Shown here: positions 26,558-36,209 of the stretch, piece by piece
How positions within the stretch are numbered: position 1 is the stretch's first letter
How the letters are laid out: each line of letters opens with the position of its first letter
Origin: Acidobacteriota bacterium
GTDB taxonomy: Bacteria; Actinomycetota; Acidimicrobiia; Acidimicrobiales; Microtrichaceae
Assembly (NCBI GenBank): GCA_003577145.1
Contig: QEUP01000006.1
Span: 63,864 to 127,863, forward strand
DNA length: 64,000 nt
Direction of reading: 5' to 3'
Notes under the pieces: model-generated
What the model was told of the DNA's origin: nothing
The model's database searches: none
What the model saw: only the letters and a program-made list of their open reading frames with translations
Translations under genes and position numbers: made by a program

Positions 26558-27727
26558 TCAGGCCGGCTCTGCACCCGGTTCGTACTCGAGGAAGAGATCC
26601 TCGACGCCGGTGCCCGCAACCGCGTCCATGATCAGCAGCAGGTCCTCGTAGTACCAGTATGCCAACTCGACCCCCTCGGAGTCGGTGCCGACCACTCCCT
26701 CGCCGACCGCGTTGCCGTCACCGTCCAAGATGACGTAGGTGTCGTCCAGGGTCAGGCCACGTTCCTCGTGGTCGTTCGCCAGCACGTTGAGCAGGCTGCG
26801 CCCCGCCTCGGGCTTGTCAGCCCACTGCGAGATCTCGAGCCTGACAGCGTCGTCGGTGTACCACGCGATCACCGCGTCACGCGCTCCTGCCTCCAAGGCG
26901 GCCGGGTTCTCCTCGGTCCTCTCGAGGTCGTAGCTGCCGAGCGAGGACGGGAGCAGGTCTGTGACGCTCGCCTCGACGGGTGCGATGTCCTCTTCGAGCG
27001 CCACCGCCCGGAACGTCTTCACGGCCCGTAGGGCTGCATCGATATCGGGATCGGTGAGCATCTGCACCTCGACGGTGATGTACTGGCTCGATCCTCGCAG
27101 CGCCACGATCTGCAGGAGAGCCCCGCCGTCCTCGCCGCAGTCTGTCCAGAGCTCGGCGACGCCTGAGTAGAGACCATCGTCGTAGTCGAACTCCTCGGGG
27201 CCCTCGCAGTTCTCAGCGGTCGCGTTGTCATTGTTCAGGAGATCGACCAGCTCCTGATGCGATGACGCAGAGCGCAGGTCGACCTGCGCTCCGGGCACCG
27301 AGTAGCCCTCCACGAACGCCTCGAGGTCGGTCGAGGCCCACACGCCGGGAAGCTCGACACCCTCGCGCTCCCCGACCCTCGTGTCGACGTCGTCCCACTC
27401 GGTTGGGACTTGGACCTCCACCTGTTCGCTGTCGTCCTCGATCAGCACGAACTCCTCATAGGGTGTCCCTGCGGGAAGGCGCAGGCCCGATAGGTCGATG
27501 CCGTAGAGCGAGCGGTCGTCCTCCTCGGCCAGCAGGTTGAGGCCCTCGTCCTCAGCCGGCTCCTCGGTGGTCGTCGAGCTCGGCGTCGAGGTCGTGGTCG
27601 GCGCCGAGGTGGTCGTCTGCTCGGCGGGTTCGGTGTCGCCTCCACACGCCGCCGCACCCAGGGCGAGCACTGCGAGCACCGTGACGAGCACAAGGAGTTG
27701 GAGACGGGCGGTTCTGGCTCGAGACAT
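26558..27727 (-). CDS. hypothetical lipoprotein with Thr-rich tether
   Basis: A 389-residue predicted lipoprotein. The signal MSRARTARLQLLVLVTVLAV ends in the lipobox LGAAAC, followed by a Thr/Ser/Pro-rich linker with acidic residues (about 28-60) and then a globular part with no motif I recognise. ATG 27727 was chosen because the signal peptide begins there; the frame is open to 27781. It is strongly acidic, as expected for a surface lipoprotein. It follows 50 bases after the GMC gene on the same strand, so it may be the last gene of that unit. Unknown function. Confidence 0.7.
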   Translation of the reverse strand: MSRARTARLQLLVLVTVLAVLALGAAACGGDTEPAEQTTTSAPTTTSTPSSTTTEEPAEDEGLNLLAEEDDRSLYGIDLSGLRLPAGTPYEEFVLIEDDSEQVEVQVPTEWDDVDTRVGEREGVELPGVWASTDLEAFVEGYSVPGAQVDLRSASSHQELVDLLNNDNATAENCEGPEEFDYDDGLYSGVAELWTDCGEDGGALLQIVALRGSSQYITVEVQMLTDPDIDAALRAVKTFRAVALEEDIAPVEASVTDLLPSSLGSYDLERTEENPAALEAGARDAVIAWYTDDAVRLEISQWADKPEAGRSLLNVLANDHEERGLTLDDTYVILDGDGNAVGEGVVGTDSEGVELAYWYYEDLLLIMDAVAGTGVEDLFLEYEPGAEPA

Positions 27728-27777
27728 CAAATGCCACCTAGTTGAGTGATCACCGGCAAACGGTCGCGCTCCCCCGT

Positions 27778-29700
27778 TCACGAGGATAGGGGCTCAGGTC
27801 CCGAGCCGTCGGCAGTTCCGTCCTCAGCCGTCTCGGAACCATGGGCTGATGCACGACGCTTGCGGGCCGCCAACGCCGCCGCGCCGCCGGCGATGACCGC
27901 CGCGCCGCCCGCTGCGCCGGCGACGACCAGCCCGACCGGCACACCGGAGTCAGCGCCGCGGTCCCCCTCGTCGTCCACGGCGAGCTCCGGCGGCCCCTCC
28001 AGCCCGGCCCACGAGCGAGCGTTGCGCAGGGCGATGGCGAATATCGTGAGCGTCGGGTTGTGGGCACCGCTCGTGGGGAACACCGCCGCGTCGGCGACAC
28101 CCACGTTCTGGATGCTCCACAACCGACCGAACCCGTCGGTGGCGCTGTTGGAGGGATCGGTGCCCATGCGCAGCCCACCCATCAGGTGCGCTCCTGAGGG
28201 CGTGGTCTCCCCCGTCGGCGACGGGGCTTGGGGTGTGCCGGTCTGAGCGACCGCACCCGAGACATCGGCACCGGCAGCCTTTGCCAGCGCTTCCATGTGA
28301 GGCATGTAGAACTGCTGGGCGGTGAGCTCGTAGAGATGCGGGTGATAGGTGACACGCGCAGCCGGGAGCCCGTAGCGGTCGGTGATGGAAGGGTCGAGAT
28401 CGACCCGGTTGGCCTGCTGACAAAGGTCCTCGGCGATCATCTGCATGCCTGCGAGCCGGTCGCGCAGCGCGCTGAGTCGCATGAGCTCCTTGAATCGGCG
28501 CCCGAAGGGCTTGTCGGCGTCGAATATCTCCATCAGGTCGACGTACTGCAGGGCCTCCTGGATCAGGTGCGAGGTGCCGCCCATCTCGAGGATCCCTCCC
28601 CGCAGATAGGGCAGCCCCACCTCAGCAGCCGCCTCCCGGGCGCCCGGGAAGTCGGGATCGCAGAAGTCGTCGAGGCCGTGGGAGAAGCTGCGCCCCCGGT
28701 ACCCGTGCAGCCGCTGGTCCAGCCAGATCCCGAAGCCGTCGCTGAACCAGTGGAACATGATGCCGCCACCGATCCAGCCGCTGTCGTCGCCCACATCCGA
28801 GAGCAGCACGAGGCGGGGGCTCTCCACCGCCCCACCGCCCAGCACGACGAAATCAGCGCTCTCGGTGTGCTCGGCCCCATCGCTGCCGACCCAGCGCACA
28901 CCGGTGGCGCTGCTGCCGTCGTGCTCGATGCGCGTGACCATCGAGTCGGGCCGGAGCTCTGCTCGCCCGCTCAGCAGGGCACGGCGCAACGGGATCAAGG
29001 CGCTGCCCCGGTCATGGATGGGGCATCCGAAACCTGAGCAGAAGCCGCAGTTGATGCAGGCGGGTCGTCCGTCATAGGGCTGTGATGCGACGGCGGCCGG
29101 GTACGAGTAGGGGTGCAGCCCGGTGGCGCCGGCACCCTCGGCCAGCAGGAGCGAAGCGAGCTGGGCCGGACCGGGGGGCATGGGAAACGCCCGGGACCTG
29201 GGGGCGTACTTGCCGGCCACTGCTGCCCACCCGTCGCCGTCCCCCTGCACGCCGATGAGCTGCTCGACGGCGTCGTAGTACGGCGCCATCTCCGAGTAGC
29301 TGACCGGCCAGTCGACGACGTCGGCACCGTCGATGGGTCCGAGCCTGGTCAGCTTCTCGAAGTCGATGTCCCAGAACCGCGGCACCTTGGCATCCCAGTG
29401 GGCGCTGCCTCCACCCACCGTCGTCGGGAGGTTGTTCACGAAACCGACCTCGAGGGGCTCGGGATCGTCCGCCGTGGAGCGGAACGCCCTCGGCTCCCCC
29501 TCGGTGTCGGGCCCGCCGAATCCGCGCAGCATCTTCAACTCGTCGTTCGAGAAGAGCGTGCCCGGGGCCGGCTCGGTGAGGTCGCTGAAGTAGTTGCGCC
29601 CCTTCTCGAACACGACGACGTCCCAACCGGCCTCGGCCAGCACCATCGCGGCGGTGGCTGCACCCGGTCCGCTCCCGACGACGACCGCCTTCTCAGCCAC
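27778..29700 (-). CDS. GMC-family flavoprotein dehydrogenase with C-terminal membrane tail
   Basis: A 640-residue choline/gluconate-dehydrogenase-like enzyme. The FAD dinucleotide motif VVVGSGPGAATAAMVLAEAG lies at the N-terminus. A Cys cluster CINCGFCSGFGC near residue 215 fits the Fe-S cluster of membrane gluconate/fructose-type dehydrogenase large subunits. GMC C-terminal signatures follow (HLMGGLRMG, then VADAAVFPTSGAHNPTLTI). After about residue 585 comes GLVVAGAAGGAAVIAGGAAA, a probable transmembrane helix, then RKRR and an acidic tail; GMC enzymes normally end before this. GTG 29700 overlaps the stop of the subunit 3 gene by 8 bases. I reject a start at 30342, since its first 200 residues are another frame of the partner gene. 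No cytochrome subunit is encoded nearby. Confidence 0.85.
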   Translation of the reverse strand: MAEKAVVVGSGPGAATAAMVLAEAGWDVVVFEKGRNYFSDLTEPAPGTLFSNDELKMLRGFGGPDTEGEPRAFRSTADDPEPLEVGFVNNLPTTVGGGSAHWDAKVPRFWDIDFEKLTRLGPIDGADVVDWPVSYSEMAPYYDAVEQLIGVQGDGDGWAAVAGKYAPRSRAFPMPPGPAQLASLLLAEGAGATGLHPYSYPAAVASQPYDGRPACINCGFCSGFGCPIHDRGSALIPLRRALLSGRAELRPDSMVTRIEHDGSSATGVRWVGSDGAEHTESADFVVLGGGAVESPRLVLLSDVGDDSGWIGGGIMFHWFSDGFGIWLDQRLHGYRGRSFSHGLDDFCDPDFPGAREAAAEVGLPYLRGGILEMGGTSHLIQEALQYVDLMEIFDADKPFGRRFKELMRLSALRDRLAGMQMIAEDLCQQANRVDLDPSITDRYGLPAARVTYHPHLYELTAQQFYMPHMEALAKAAGADVSGAVAQTGTPQAPSPTGETTPSGAHLMGGLRMGTDPSNSATDGFGRLWSIQNVGVADAAVFPTSGAHNPTLTIFAIALRNARSWAGLEGPPELAVDDEGDRGADSGVPVGLVVAGAAGGAAVIAGGAAALAARKRRASAHGSETAEDGTADGSGPEPLSS

Positions 29701-30643
29701 CGGGCCCCCTCCTCGCCCGAGCCCGTGAGAGGCCCGGCAGCGCGGCGGCGAAGAAGGCGTCGAGATCTGCGATCTCAGCGCTCGGATCGCGCCCCGCTGC
29801 CCCTGTTCCGGGGAGTGGAGCCGCTCCCTCATCTGAGCCACCGCCTTCGGGCAGGAGCTCACCACCCTCGCTGGCCTGCTCGGCGACCTCGGCCGGGAAC
29901 GGCAGCGCCACCCCCTCCGGCGCCGGATCGGGCCCGTCGGATTCGGACGTCTGGTCGGCTGTCCAACCCGTGGGCGCCACATCACCCGCCGAGCTGGTCT
30001 CGGTCCAGCCCACCAGCTCGTGGTTGCCGCCGTACTCGGGCACCGAGTAGGTGCCTTCGATGGCGTGCTCGAAGAGCAGTCGACGGAACCCGTCGGGCGT
30101 GTCGGCCAGCAGGATCGCGTCCTGCGCCTCGACTCCCACCGCGGTGAAGTCACCGCCGTCGGCGGCGGCGTCGAGCGCCGCGATGCCCGCCCGGTAGCGC
30201 TCCTGGAGGTCGGCGATCCGCTCCCGCCAGAGCTGCTCCTCGTGGGCGCTGAGGGGGACGAAATCGGCCATGTGGTCCTCCTCACCACCGGAACGGTCGC
30301 TCCACGGCCCGCCGGCGAAGATGCGGGGAGGGTCGTCGTCAAAGGCCGAGAGGAACAGATCGATGTAGAAGACCACCCCGGCTTCGCGCGCCCCGGGATG
30401 ACCCTCCTCGGCTGGGTCGTCCTGGGGGCCGGGGATCAGCCGGGCAGAGGCCTCGGTCACCACTGCCGCCTGGTGGTCGTCGAAGAAGCGGAAGCTGCCG
30501 GGCTGTCGGGCGTGAGCCGCCACGAGGGTCGAGCGCGGCACGTACTTGAGTAGGGGCAGGAATCCGACCCCGGCCAGGAAGGACCGCCGGCCGATCGACA
30601 CCGGCGATCTCACCGGCTGGTGTACCGAATCTGCGTCTTGCAC
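29693..30643 (-). CDS. gluconate 2-dehydrogenase subunit 3-like protein with Tat signal
   Basis: Partner subunit of the GMC dehydrogenase; in the known complexes subunit 3 helps exporting the cofactor-loaded large subunit through Tat and stabilises it. 316 residues. SIGRRSFLAGVGFLPLL near the N-terminus is a Tat-type twin-arginine signal. The central part (HQAAVVTEASARLIPGPQDDPAEEG, then GVVFYIDLFL) is the subunit 3 hallmark. The last 110 residues are an acidic Pro/Glu-rich extension. GTG 30643 has GGGAGG upstream; the frame continues to 30805 but without similarity. It overlaps the GMC gene by 8 bases, so they are translated together. Confidence 0.82.
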   Translation of the reverse strand: MQDADSVHQPVRSPVSIGRRSFLAGVGFLPLLKYVPRSTLVAAHARQPGSFRFFDDHQAAVVTEASARLIPGPQDDPAEEGHPGAREAGVVFYIDLFLSAFDDDPPRIFAGGPWSDRSGGEEDHMADFVPLSAHEEQLWRERIADLQERYRAGIAALDAAADGGDFTAVGVEAQDAILLADTPDGFRRLLFEHAIEGTYSVPEYGGNHELVGWTETSSAGDVAPTGWTADQTSESDGPDPAPEGVALPFPAEVAEQASEGGELLPEGGGSDEGAAPLPGTGAAGRDPSAEIADLDAFFAAALPGLSRARARRGPGG

Positions 30644-30713
30644 GCCTTGCCTCCCGCACACACCGGGCCGCGCCCCGGCTCTGGCAGCCACGTCAGGGTA
30701 ACCCACGGCCCGG

Positions 30714-32453
30714 CTACGAGCCGGGCGCCCGACCATCACCGCTGACCCTGTTCCGGCTCCCGCCCCGCCCAGGAGCGCGATGCGGTACCTCGGCCAACGC
30801 CTCACCGAGGTCGCGGCCGCTGGCGTTGCCGCCGCACAGGTTGACGGCGATTCCCATGGCGTGAGCCATCGCCGCCTTGGCGGCTGCGGCAGCGTCGGCA
30901 GACACCTGATCGGTGGCGTAGGCGACCTGGATGTGGTTGGACTGGTGCTTGGCCATCAACTGGTCGCGGCTGATCCCGTAGAGCACCGCGCTCATGATCG
31001 GCCACTGCCTGGTGGTGGCCTCCGAGCGGCGGTTCGTCTCCTCCAAGGGCAAAGTGATCACCTTGCAGCGCCCGAGGTCCATCTCCAGCGATTGATCCTG
31101 CAGGTAGATCCTCGACCAGACCACCTCACCGGGTCGGCTGACTCCTTTGATGGTGCTGCCACCGAGGCGGAAGTACATCGGAGGTTGTCGCTCACCGACT
31201 GCTCCCCGGTAGCCGCCTACGAGGTGGGCCGGTGGTACGGCACCACTTATCTCGAAGACCCACACGTACTCGTCGGTGGTCCCGGACGCATCCCAGTCGC
31301 CCCAGCGGATGTCGTGAAGGGTGGTCTCGGGGGGCTCGCCTAGAGCGGTCCAGACGCGATTGGTGATCAGCGCGTCGAGCCCGGCGCATTCGTCGACCTC
31401 GTTGAAGTGCGGCAGAGGTGCACCGCCACGGATGATCTCGCCCTGCCGGTTTGTGACCGGTGGACGCTCGCTGTTGTTGAGCAACCCCTCGGCCAGGTCG
31501 CTCGCCGGGGTGAGGTCCTTGAGCCCCTGCTGGTACTGGATGCCGATCAGGTCACAACCGAACTCGTCGGCCATGCGAAGCGCAGCTATGTACATCCGAC
31601 ACTGATCGAGTAGCTGCGAATCCGTCAGGTCCGTCGCCTCGTCCGGGCCGGTCTGGAACCGCATGCCCCTCGTGTCGAGCCAGCCGCGCACTTCCCGGGC
31701 CTCGGCGGCAGAGACCTGGGTCATGGCGTAGTAGAGGGCCGATTGGCTGAGGCGCTCCTTGAACACCCCGGTCGCATTGAGGATCCGGTCCGGGATGATG
31801 GCGTTGAACATCCCCATGCACCCCTCGTCGAAGATCCCCATGATCGCCGGTCGCTGGTGGAGCTCGGCAGCGAGGCGATCACCGAGCTCACGACTGGCGC
31901 GGGGAAGGGTGGCGGCATCGAGTGCCTGGACATGTGAGAGGTCGTAGGCGACTGCACCGGTCGCCACCCATTCCCACAGCCGCGACCGCGACAGGTCGTC
32001 GGTGAAGTCCTCGGACCACACCAGGCTGCTGGGGATGCCCGCGGCGGTCAGCGAGGCCCTGAGGTTCAGCGCACCGACCAGGCCGGGCCACTCGCCGGAC
32101 CAGTTCGCCGCTATCAGGATCGGCCCACGATGGCGCATGAGGCCTATCAGCACCTGCTGCGAGTACTGCCAGACGGCTTCGGCGACCACCAGCGGCGCTT
32201 CGGGATCGATCCGGGCGAAGACCTCCCGGCCGTGGGCCTGCGAACCGATGAAGCCGTGGCCGGTACCACCATCGGGTGCGTGCGCCCGCTGGAGGTTCCA
32301 ACCCAGCTCGCTGAAGGCCCGCTCCAAGGCTGCCTCCAGCCGCTGTTGTGCCGGCCAGCACTCCAGGTTGGCGCTCTCACGCAGGTCGCCGTTGGCGATC
32401 AGCACAGCCGTGCGTTCCCCGACTCGAACGGGCGCTTCTCGGGCTGCAGTCAT
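30714..32453 (-). CDS. L-fucose/L-arabinose isomerase-family protein
   Basis: A 579-residue cytoplasmic ketol isomerase of the FucI/AraA fold, interconverting an aldose and a ketose. Features seen are the N-terminal Rossmann-like half, [35 protein letters not shown] near residue 205 and [11 protein letters not shown] near 325, where the family places Mn-binding Glu/Asp residues ([15 protein letters not shown]). Some metal-ligand positions cannot be confirmed by eye. ATG 32453 overlaps the kinase stop by 4 bases (ATGA), so kinase and isomerase act as a pair: aldose to ketose to ketose phosphate. L-fucose or L-arabinose are the likeliest sugars; no dedicated aldolase or epimerase is in the window. 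Confidence 0.8.
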   Translation of the reverse strand: MTAAREAPVRVGERTAVLIANGDLRESANLECWPAQQRLEAALERAFSELGWNLQRAHAPDGGTGHGFIGSQAHGREVFARIDPEAPLVVAEAVWQYSQQVLIGLMRHRGPILIAANWSGEWPGLVGALNLRASLTAAGIPSSLVWSEDFTDDLSRSRLWEWVATGAVAYDLSHVQALDAATLPRASRELGDRLAAELHQRPAIMGIFDEGCMGMFNAIIPDRILNATGVFKERLSQSALYYAMTQVSAAEAREVRGWLDTRGMRFQTGPDEATDLTDSQLLDQCRMYIAALRMADEFGCDLIGIQYQQGLKDLTPASDLAEGLLNNSERPPVTNRQGEIIRGGAPLPHFNEVDECAGLDALITNRVWTALGEPPETTLHDIRWGDWDASGTTDEYVWVFEISGAVPPAHLVGGYRGAVGERQPPMYFRLGGSTIKGVSRPGEVVWSRIYLQDQSLEMDLGRCKVITLPLEETNRRSEATTRQWPIMSAVLYGISRDQLMAKHQSNHIQVAYATDQVSADAAAAAKAAMAHAMGIAVNLCGGNASGRDLGEALAEVPHRAPGRGGSRNRVSGDGRAPGS

Positions 32454-34108
32454 CCATCGGCCCCCTTGTCCGGCTCAGGGTTCGCTTGGTTGTGCGTTCC
32501 CAGTTCGTCGGCGAGCGCACGGTAGCGACGGTAGACGGCCTCGTAGGCGCGCGCCTCGTCCGGCGCCGGCTCGATGACGCGGTTGGCGGGTCGGTCCCCG
32601 GTCGAGCCGGCCATCGAGCCGATCGCCTCTCGCTGCTGGGGGAACGACCCCGCGGCGACCGCTCCCAGCACCGCTGCGCCCAGAGCCGGGCCCTGCCTGC
32701 CGGGATGCACTTCTACGGGCGAGCCCAGCAACGCCGCGGTGACCTCCAGGAACAGTGGGCTGGCATGAGCGAGCCCACCCGTTGCTACGAAGCGGCTGAT
32801 ACCCAAGCCGCCTGCGATCAGCGTCTCCACGACCCACCTCAGCCCGCAGGCAGCGGCCTCCATCACCGCGCGATACAGGTGTGCCTGGCCGTGATGGAGT
32901 CGGGCACCGAGCACCGCACCCGTGAGTGCCCCGTCCATCAGGGGCGTACGACAGCCGTTGAACCAGTCGACGACGGTCATTCCCTCGGCTCCGATGGGAA
33001 CACCTGCGGCAGATCTCTCCAGATCACCGAAATCCCGTTGCCCGCACATCCGGCGCACCCACTCGAAGGAGTCACCGAGGGAGGCCTGCCCTGTCTCGTA
33101 CCCGTACAGACCCGGCATGATCCCGTCGGCAACCACTCCGGCCACGCCCGGGATCCGTCGCTCCCGGCTGTCCATGAGCATGTGACACCCGCTGGTGCCC
33201 AGGACCATGACGAGGGTCCCCGATTCGGCCACACCGGCGCCGGGCACGCCGGCATGAGCGTCGATCACAGCCGTCGACACGGGGATGCCCGGCCGTAGCC
33301 CGAGGCGCTCGGCCATCGCCTCGGCGAGCGTGCCCGCCTCCTGTCCTGGCGCGAGGAAGGGCCCGGGGAGCTTCTGGGCGACCACCTCGAGCAGGCTCGG
33401 GTGGCAGGCCCCGAAGTACTCGCTGGAGGGAAAGCCCTCGGCTCGGGACCAGAAGGCCTTGTAGCCGGCCTGGCAGGTGGAGCGAACCGGCTGGCCACCT
33501 CCAGCGGCGCCGGCCCCTGTCAACTGCCAGACGATCCAGTCACCGCCTTCGACCCACACCTCGGTCGCGGCGGCGACGGCAGGATCGCGCTCGATCACCT
33601 CGAGGATCTTGGGGAAGAACCATTCGAGGCCGACCGCTCCCCCGTACCGCGACAGCCACGGCTCAGCGCGCTGTCGGGCGAGGTCCTGCAGCCGTTGGGC
33701 CTGCTCGCCCGCGCCGTGGTGCTTCCACAGCTTCGGCCACGCATGGGGTCTCTCCGCCATCTGCGGCCCGGTCCTGGCCAGGGGCGTGCCGTCGCTCAGA
33801 GCGGGTACGACGGTGCAACTGGTGAAGTCCACCCCGATGCCGGCGAGCGTGTCCCCCCCGGCTCCGGCGCAGGCACGGCGAACCGCTGTCACGGCGCTCG
33901 TCAGCCAGTCGTCGGGATCCTGGAGGGCGAAGTCGGGGGGAAGGCCTTCGGGAAAGAGGCGGCCGGCGGCAGCGGATCCGGCGACGATCTGGCCATGCCG
34001 GTAAGGCGCGACGGCGCTCCCGCGCACGTTGCCCCGGCGGTCGACCACCAGTGCCCGCACCGAGTCGGTACCGAAGTCGAGTCCGAGGAAGCTCTCCTCG
34101 CCGGCCAT
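32450..34108 (-). CDS. FGGY carbohydrate kinase, L-ribulokinase (AraB)-like
   Basis: A 552-residue kinase, the length of ribulokinases and longer than XylB at 357. [16 protein letters not shown] is the first phosphate loop; [15 protein letters not shown] near residue 90 and [26 protein letters not shown] near 280-305 are ribulokinase signatures, with the second catalytic Asp probably in AVIDAHAG. It phosphorylates a ketopentose (L-ribulose) or a related ketohexose. It is the first gene of a translationally coupled pair with the isomerase at 30714. No AraR-type regulator or transporter is adjacent, so the pair may be under global control. Confidence 0.85.
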   Translation of the reverse strand: MAGEESFLGLDFGTDSVRALVVDRRGNVRGSAVAPYRHGQIVAGSAAAGRLFPEGLPPDFALQDPDDWLTSAVTAVRRACAGAGGDTLAGIGVDFTSCTVVPALSDGTPLARTGPQMAERPHAWPKLWKHHGAGEQAQRLQDLARQRAEPWLSRYGGAVGLEWFFPKILEVIERDPAVAAATEVWVEGGDWIVWQLTGAGAAGGGQPVRSTCQAGYKAFWSRAEGFPSSEYFGACHPSLLEVVAQKLPGPFLAPGQEAGTLAEAMAERLGLRPGIPVSTAVIDAHAGVPGAGVAESGTLVMVLGTSGCHMLMDSRERRIPGVAGVVADGIMPGLYGYETGQASLGDSFEWVRRMCGQRDFGDLERSAAGVPIGAEGMTVVDWFNGCRTPLMDGALTGAVLGARLHHGQAHLYRAVMEAAACGLRWVVETLIAGGLGISRFVATGGLAHASPLFLEVTAALLGSPVEVHPGRQGPALGAAVLGAVAAGSFPQQREAIGSMAGSTGDRPANRVIEPAPDEARAYEAVYRRYRALADELGTHNQANPEPDKGADG

Positions 34109-34176
34109 CCGTCTACCGATAGCAGACGGAATGGTCCGGCGCCGCCTGAGCTGCCGGGCAAGGGACCCAGCGGCGC

Positions 34177-35133
34177 TCAGAGGTCGTAGGCGGTCCCGTC
34201 GTCAAAGGAGTTGCCCGACCACTCGACATCGATGCCAGGATCCATGCTGAGCGGGCCGTTCTTCCACGAGTCCGCCAACCAGACGTTGTCCCGCACGACG
34301 ATCCCACTCGGGCTGGGACGGCCCTCCTTCGCGCTGACGTAGATCGTGTAGGTGCCGCCGGACACCATGTTCGCCTCGATCGTGTAGCCCTCCAGGTAGC
34401 CGACGCTCCCGGCCGCGAGGATCATGGCGGACGTCGAGCCCTGGTAGGGGCCCTCGACACGGTTGTTACGGATCACGACGTTCTCGCCGCCGACCGATTG
34501 GATGCCGTCGTTGTGAGACCCCTCCACCTTCAACAGGCCGTGGATCCAGCAGCCCTCGACGACCTGGTTGCTCTTGACCTTCACACCGTCGATGAAGCCG
34601 TGGATGTTCGCTCGTCGCAGTGTCCAACTCCCGTACGGGGCGATTCCTGCCGACACCTGCCCGTCGGAGTGGTCCTCGGGGGTGACGGCACCGACGAGCT
34701 CGACATCTTCTATGACGAGGCCGCTCACCTCATCGTCGGCGATGATGGCGTACTCGCCGGTGGTCTCGACACGCGAGTCCCGGATCGTGACGTCGTCGGC
34801 CTCGACCGTCACGGAGCCCTCGATGCTCAATCCCTCGATCACCGCGCCGTCTTCGGTGACGGTGAGGCCGCCGGAGGGCTCGAGAGCGCCGCTGGCGGGT
34901 GGGCCGGTGCTGGCTTCGTCCGGATAACCGGCGGCGCCCTGAGTGGACGTCTCACCGAGCACCGAGACCGGCGGTTGCGCCGGGCTGCCGGCATCCTCGC
35001 CTGGCGTCCCGCCCCGGGATCCGGCCCCGTCGTCACCGAGCAACAGCGCTACCCCGGACACGGCGGCCAGGAGCAGCAGGGCCAACAGGAGTGTCCTCAC
35101 CGACCTGTAACTGCTCTTGCCGTGCACGATCAC
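34177..35133 (-). CDS. membrane-anchored right-handed beta-helix protein
   Basis: A 318-residue exported protein. The N-terminal VRTLLLALLLLAAVSGVALLL is a single hydrophobic anchor after a short basic stretch. A Gly/Pro/Ser-rich tether (about 45-85) leads to pectate-lyase-like coils with repeats such as IEGLSIEGSVTVEADDVTIRDSRV and GENVVIRNNRVEGPYQGS, the stacked turn pattern of a parallel beta-helix. No catalytic motif of a known lyase is visible, so it may bind or cut polysaccharide. GTG 35133 is preferred; GTG 35127 is two codons inside, and the frame is open to 35283 without a signal peptide. Two tRNA genes follow on the same strand upstream. Confidence 0.72.
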   Translation of the reverse strand: MIVHGKSSYRSVRTLLLALLLLAAVSGVALLLGDDGAGSRGGTPGEDAGSPAQPPVSVLGETSTQGAAGYPDEASTGPPASGALEPSGGLTVTEDGAVIEGLSIEGSVTVEADDVTIRDSRVETTGEYAIIADDEVSGLVIEDVELVGAVTPEDHSDGQVSAGIAPYGSWTLRRANIHGFIDGVKVKSNQVVEGCWIHGLLKVEGSHNDGIQSVGGENVVIRNNRVEGPYQGSTSAMILAAGSVGYLEGYTIEANMVSGGTYTIYVSAKEGRPSPSGIVVRDNVWLADSWKNGPLSMDPGIDVEWSGNSFDDGTAYDL

Positions 35134-35280
35134 CCCGACGCCCGCCGTAGCCGCAGCACCGCCTACCGGGTGCTCGGCTTGCCACGATGCTACGCGATGA
35201 GTGCAGGCCGTTACGAGGTCACCGGCGCACACGAGGTCGACAGCCGGGCCTCGGGGACCCACGGTCAGGACACGATTTCG

Positions 35281-35353
35281 CACCCCGTAGGGGATTCGAA
35301 CCCCTGCTACCAGGTTGAGAACCTGGCGTCCTAGGCCACTAGACGAACGGGGC
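35281..35353 (-). tRNA. tRNA-Glu (anticodon CTC)
   Basis: 73-nt cloverleaf on the minus strand. Acceptor 5' GCCCCGT pairs with ACGGGGT (one G-U at the end), anticodon stem CCAGG/CCTGG with loop TTCTCAA gives CTC, and the T arm is AGGGGTTCGAATCCCCT. CCA is not encoded. It lies close to gltX, its charging enzyme. Confidence 0.95.
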
Positions 35354-35414
35354 AGGTGCGGTACCTGTCCGGCGGCAAAGGAGCAGGCACGAGATCTTCA
35401 GTTGTCGAACCGAG

Positions 35415-35486
35415 CTCGGGGGGGAGGACTCGAACCCCCAATTACGGGACCAGAACCCGCTGTGTTACCGATTACACCACCCCCGA
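35415..35486 (-). tRNA. tRNA-Gln (anticodon CTG)
   Basis: 72-nt cloverleaf on the minus strand. Acceptor TCGGGGG/CCCCCGA, anticodon stem GCGGG/CCCGT with loop TTCTGGT gives CTG, T arm TGGGGGTTCGAGTCCTCCC with a mismatch. CCA is not encoded. Placed 61 bases upstream, in the transcription sense, of tRNA-Glu. Confidence 0.95.
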
Positions 35487-35546
35487 AAGGGCAGAGAGTG
35501 ACTGTAGCGGGAACCCCGACGGGTTCGCACACACCATGTGCCGGGA

Positions 35547-36209
35547 TCAAGGCTCGAAGCGCAGCAGCCTCCGGTAGCTGATCACCCGACCCACCGACAC
35601 CGCCGCGGTCTCCCGCAGCAGGTCGGTCAGGTCGCTTCCCGCGTCGGTCGGCGACACCTGGGCGTCGAGACCGAGCTCGCCGGCGATGCCTAGCAGCCGG
35701 TAGCTGTGATAGGGGTCCGACACGAGTACGACGTCGGTCATGCCCTTGCCCTCCAGGACGTTGCCGGCCGCCGCCAGGCTCTCCCACGTGCTGGTCCCGT
35801 CGGTGATGACGATCAGATCCTCGTCCGGTACGCCGTGCTCCCGCAGCCAGTTGTACCCGGTGAGCGCTTCGGTGTACTGGTCACCGGGCTGATTACCTCC
35901 GGTGACCACGACCTGGTCCGCCATCCCCCGCTCGTACAGCTCGAGGGCGTGCTCGAGCCGGCCTTCCAGGGCGGCAGAGGGCACGCCGTTGTACTGGGCA
36001 GCGCCGAGCACGACTATCGCGTCCGCAGGACCAGAATCGGCCGACTCCGCATCGTCGCGGCCGGAGGTGCTCCAGACCTGGAAGAAGGTGACCGCCAGGT
36101 AGAGCACGAGCAGAGTCAGCGCCACGAGTGCGCCTCGCAGGGCAAGGCGCACCCAGCGGTGCCGGGTCGGCCCGCTCGCCAATCGCCTACACCCTCGCCC
36201 GGGCCGCAC
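35547..36209 (-). CDS. YdcF/DUF218-family membrane protein
   Basis: A 220-residue protein with one N-terminal membrane helix (LALRGALVALTLLVLYLAVTFF, about residues 22-43) and a DUF218 domain: ADAIVVLGAAQYNGVPSAAL and VVTGGNQPGDQYTEA, then VSDPYHSYRLLGIA. Family members (SanA, YdcF) face the outside and are linked to envelope integrity, but the reaction is unknown. The start is uncertain: GTG 36209 overlaps gltX by 23 bases, while TTG 36179 would avoid it. It runs in the same direction as gltX and the tRNA genes, and may be co-transcribed with gltX. Confidence 0.75.
   Translation of the reverse strand: MRPGRGCRRLASGPTRHRWVRLALRGALVALTLLVLYLAVTFFQVWSTSGRDDAESADSGPADAIVVLGAAQYNGVPSAALEGRLEHALELYERGMADQVVVTGGNQPGDQYTEALTGYNWLREHGVPDEDLIVITDGTSTWESLAAAGNVLEGKGMTDVVLVSDPYHSYRLLGIAGELGLDAQVSPTDAGSDLTDLLRETAAVSVGRVISYRRLLRFEP

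Noticed and set aside
30643..30805. Extended N-terminus of the subunit 3 gene and, likewise, of GMC to 30342
   Set aside because: The additional residues are Arg/Pro/Ser-rich shadows of the overlapping gene on another frame, with no similarity and no ribosome site; the Tat signal and the FAD motif begin at the chosen starts.
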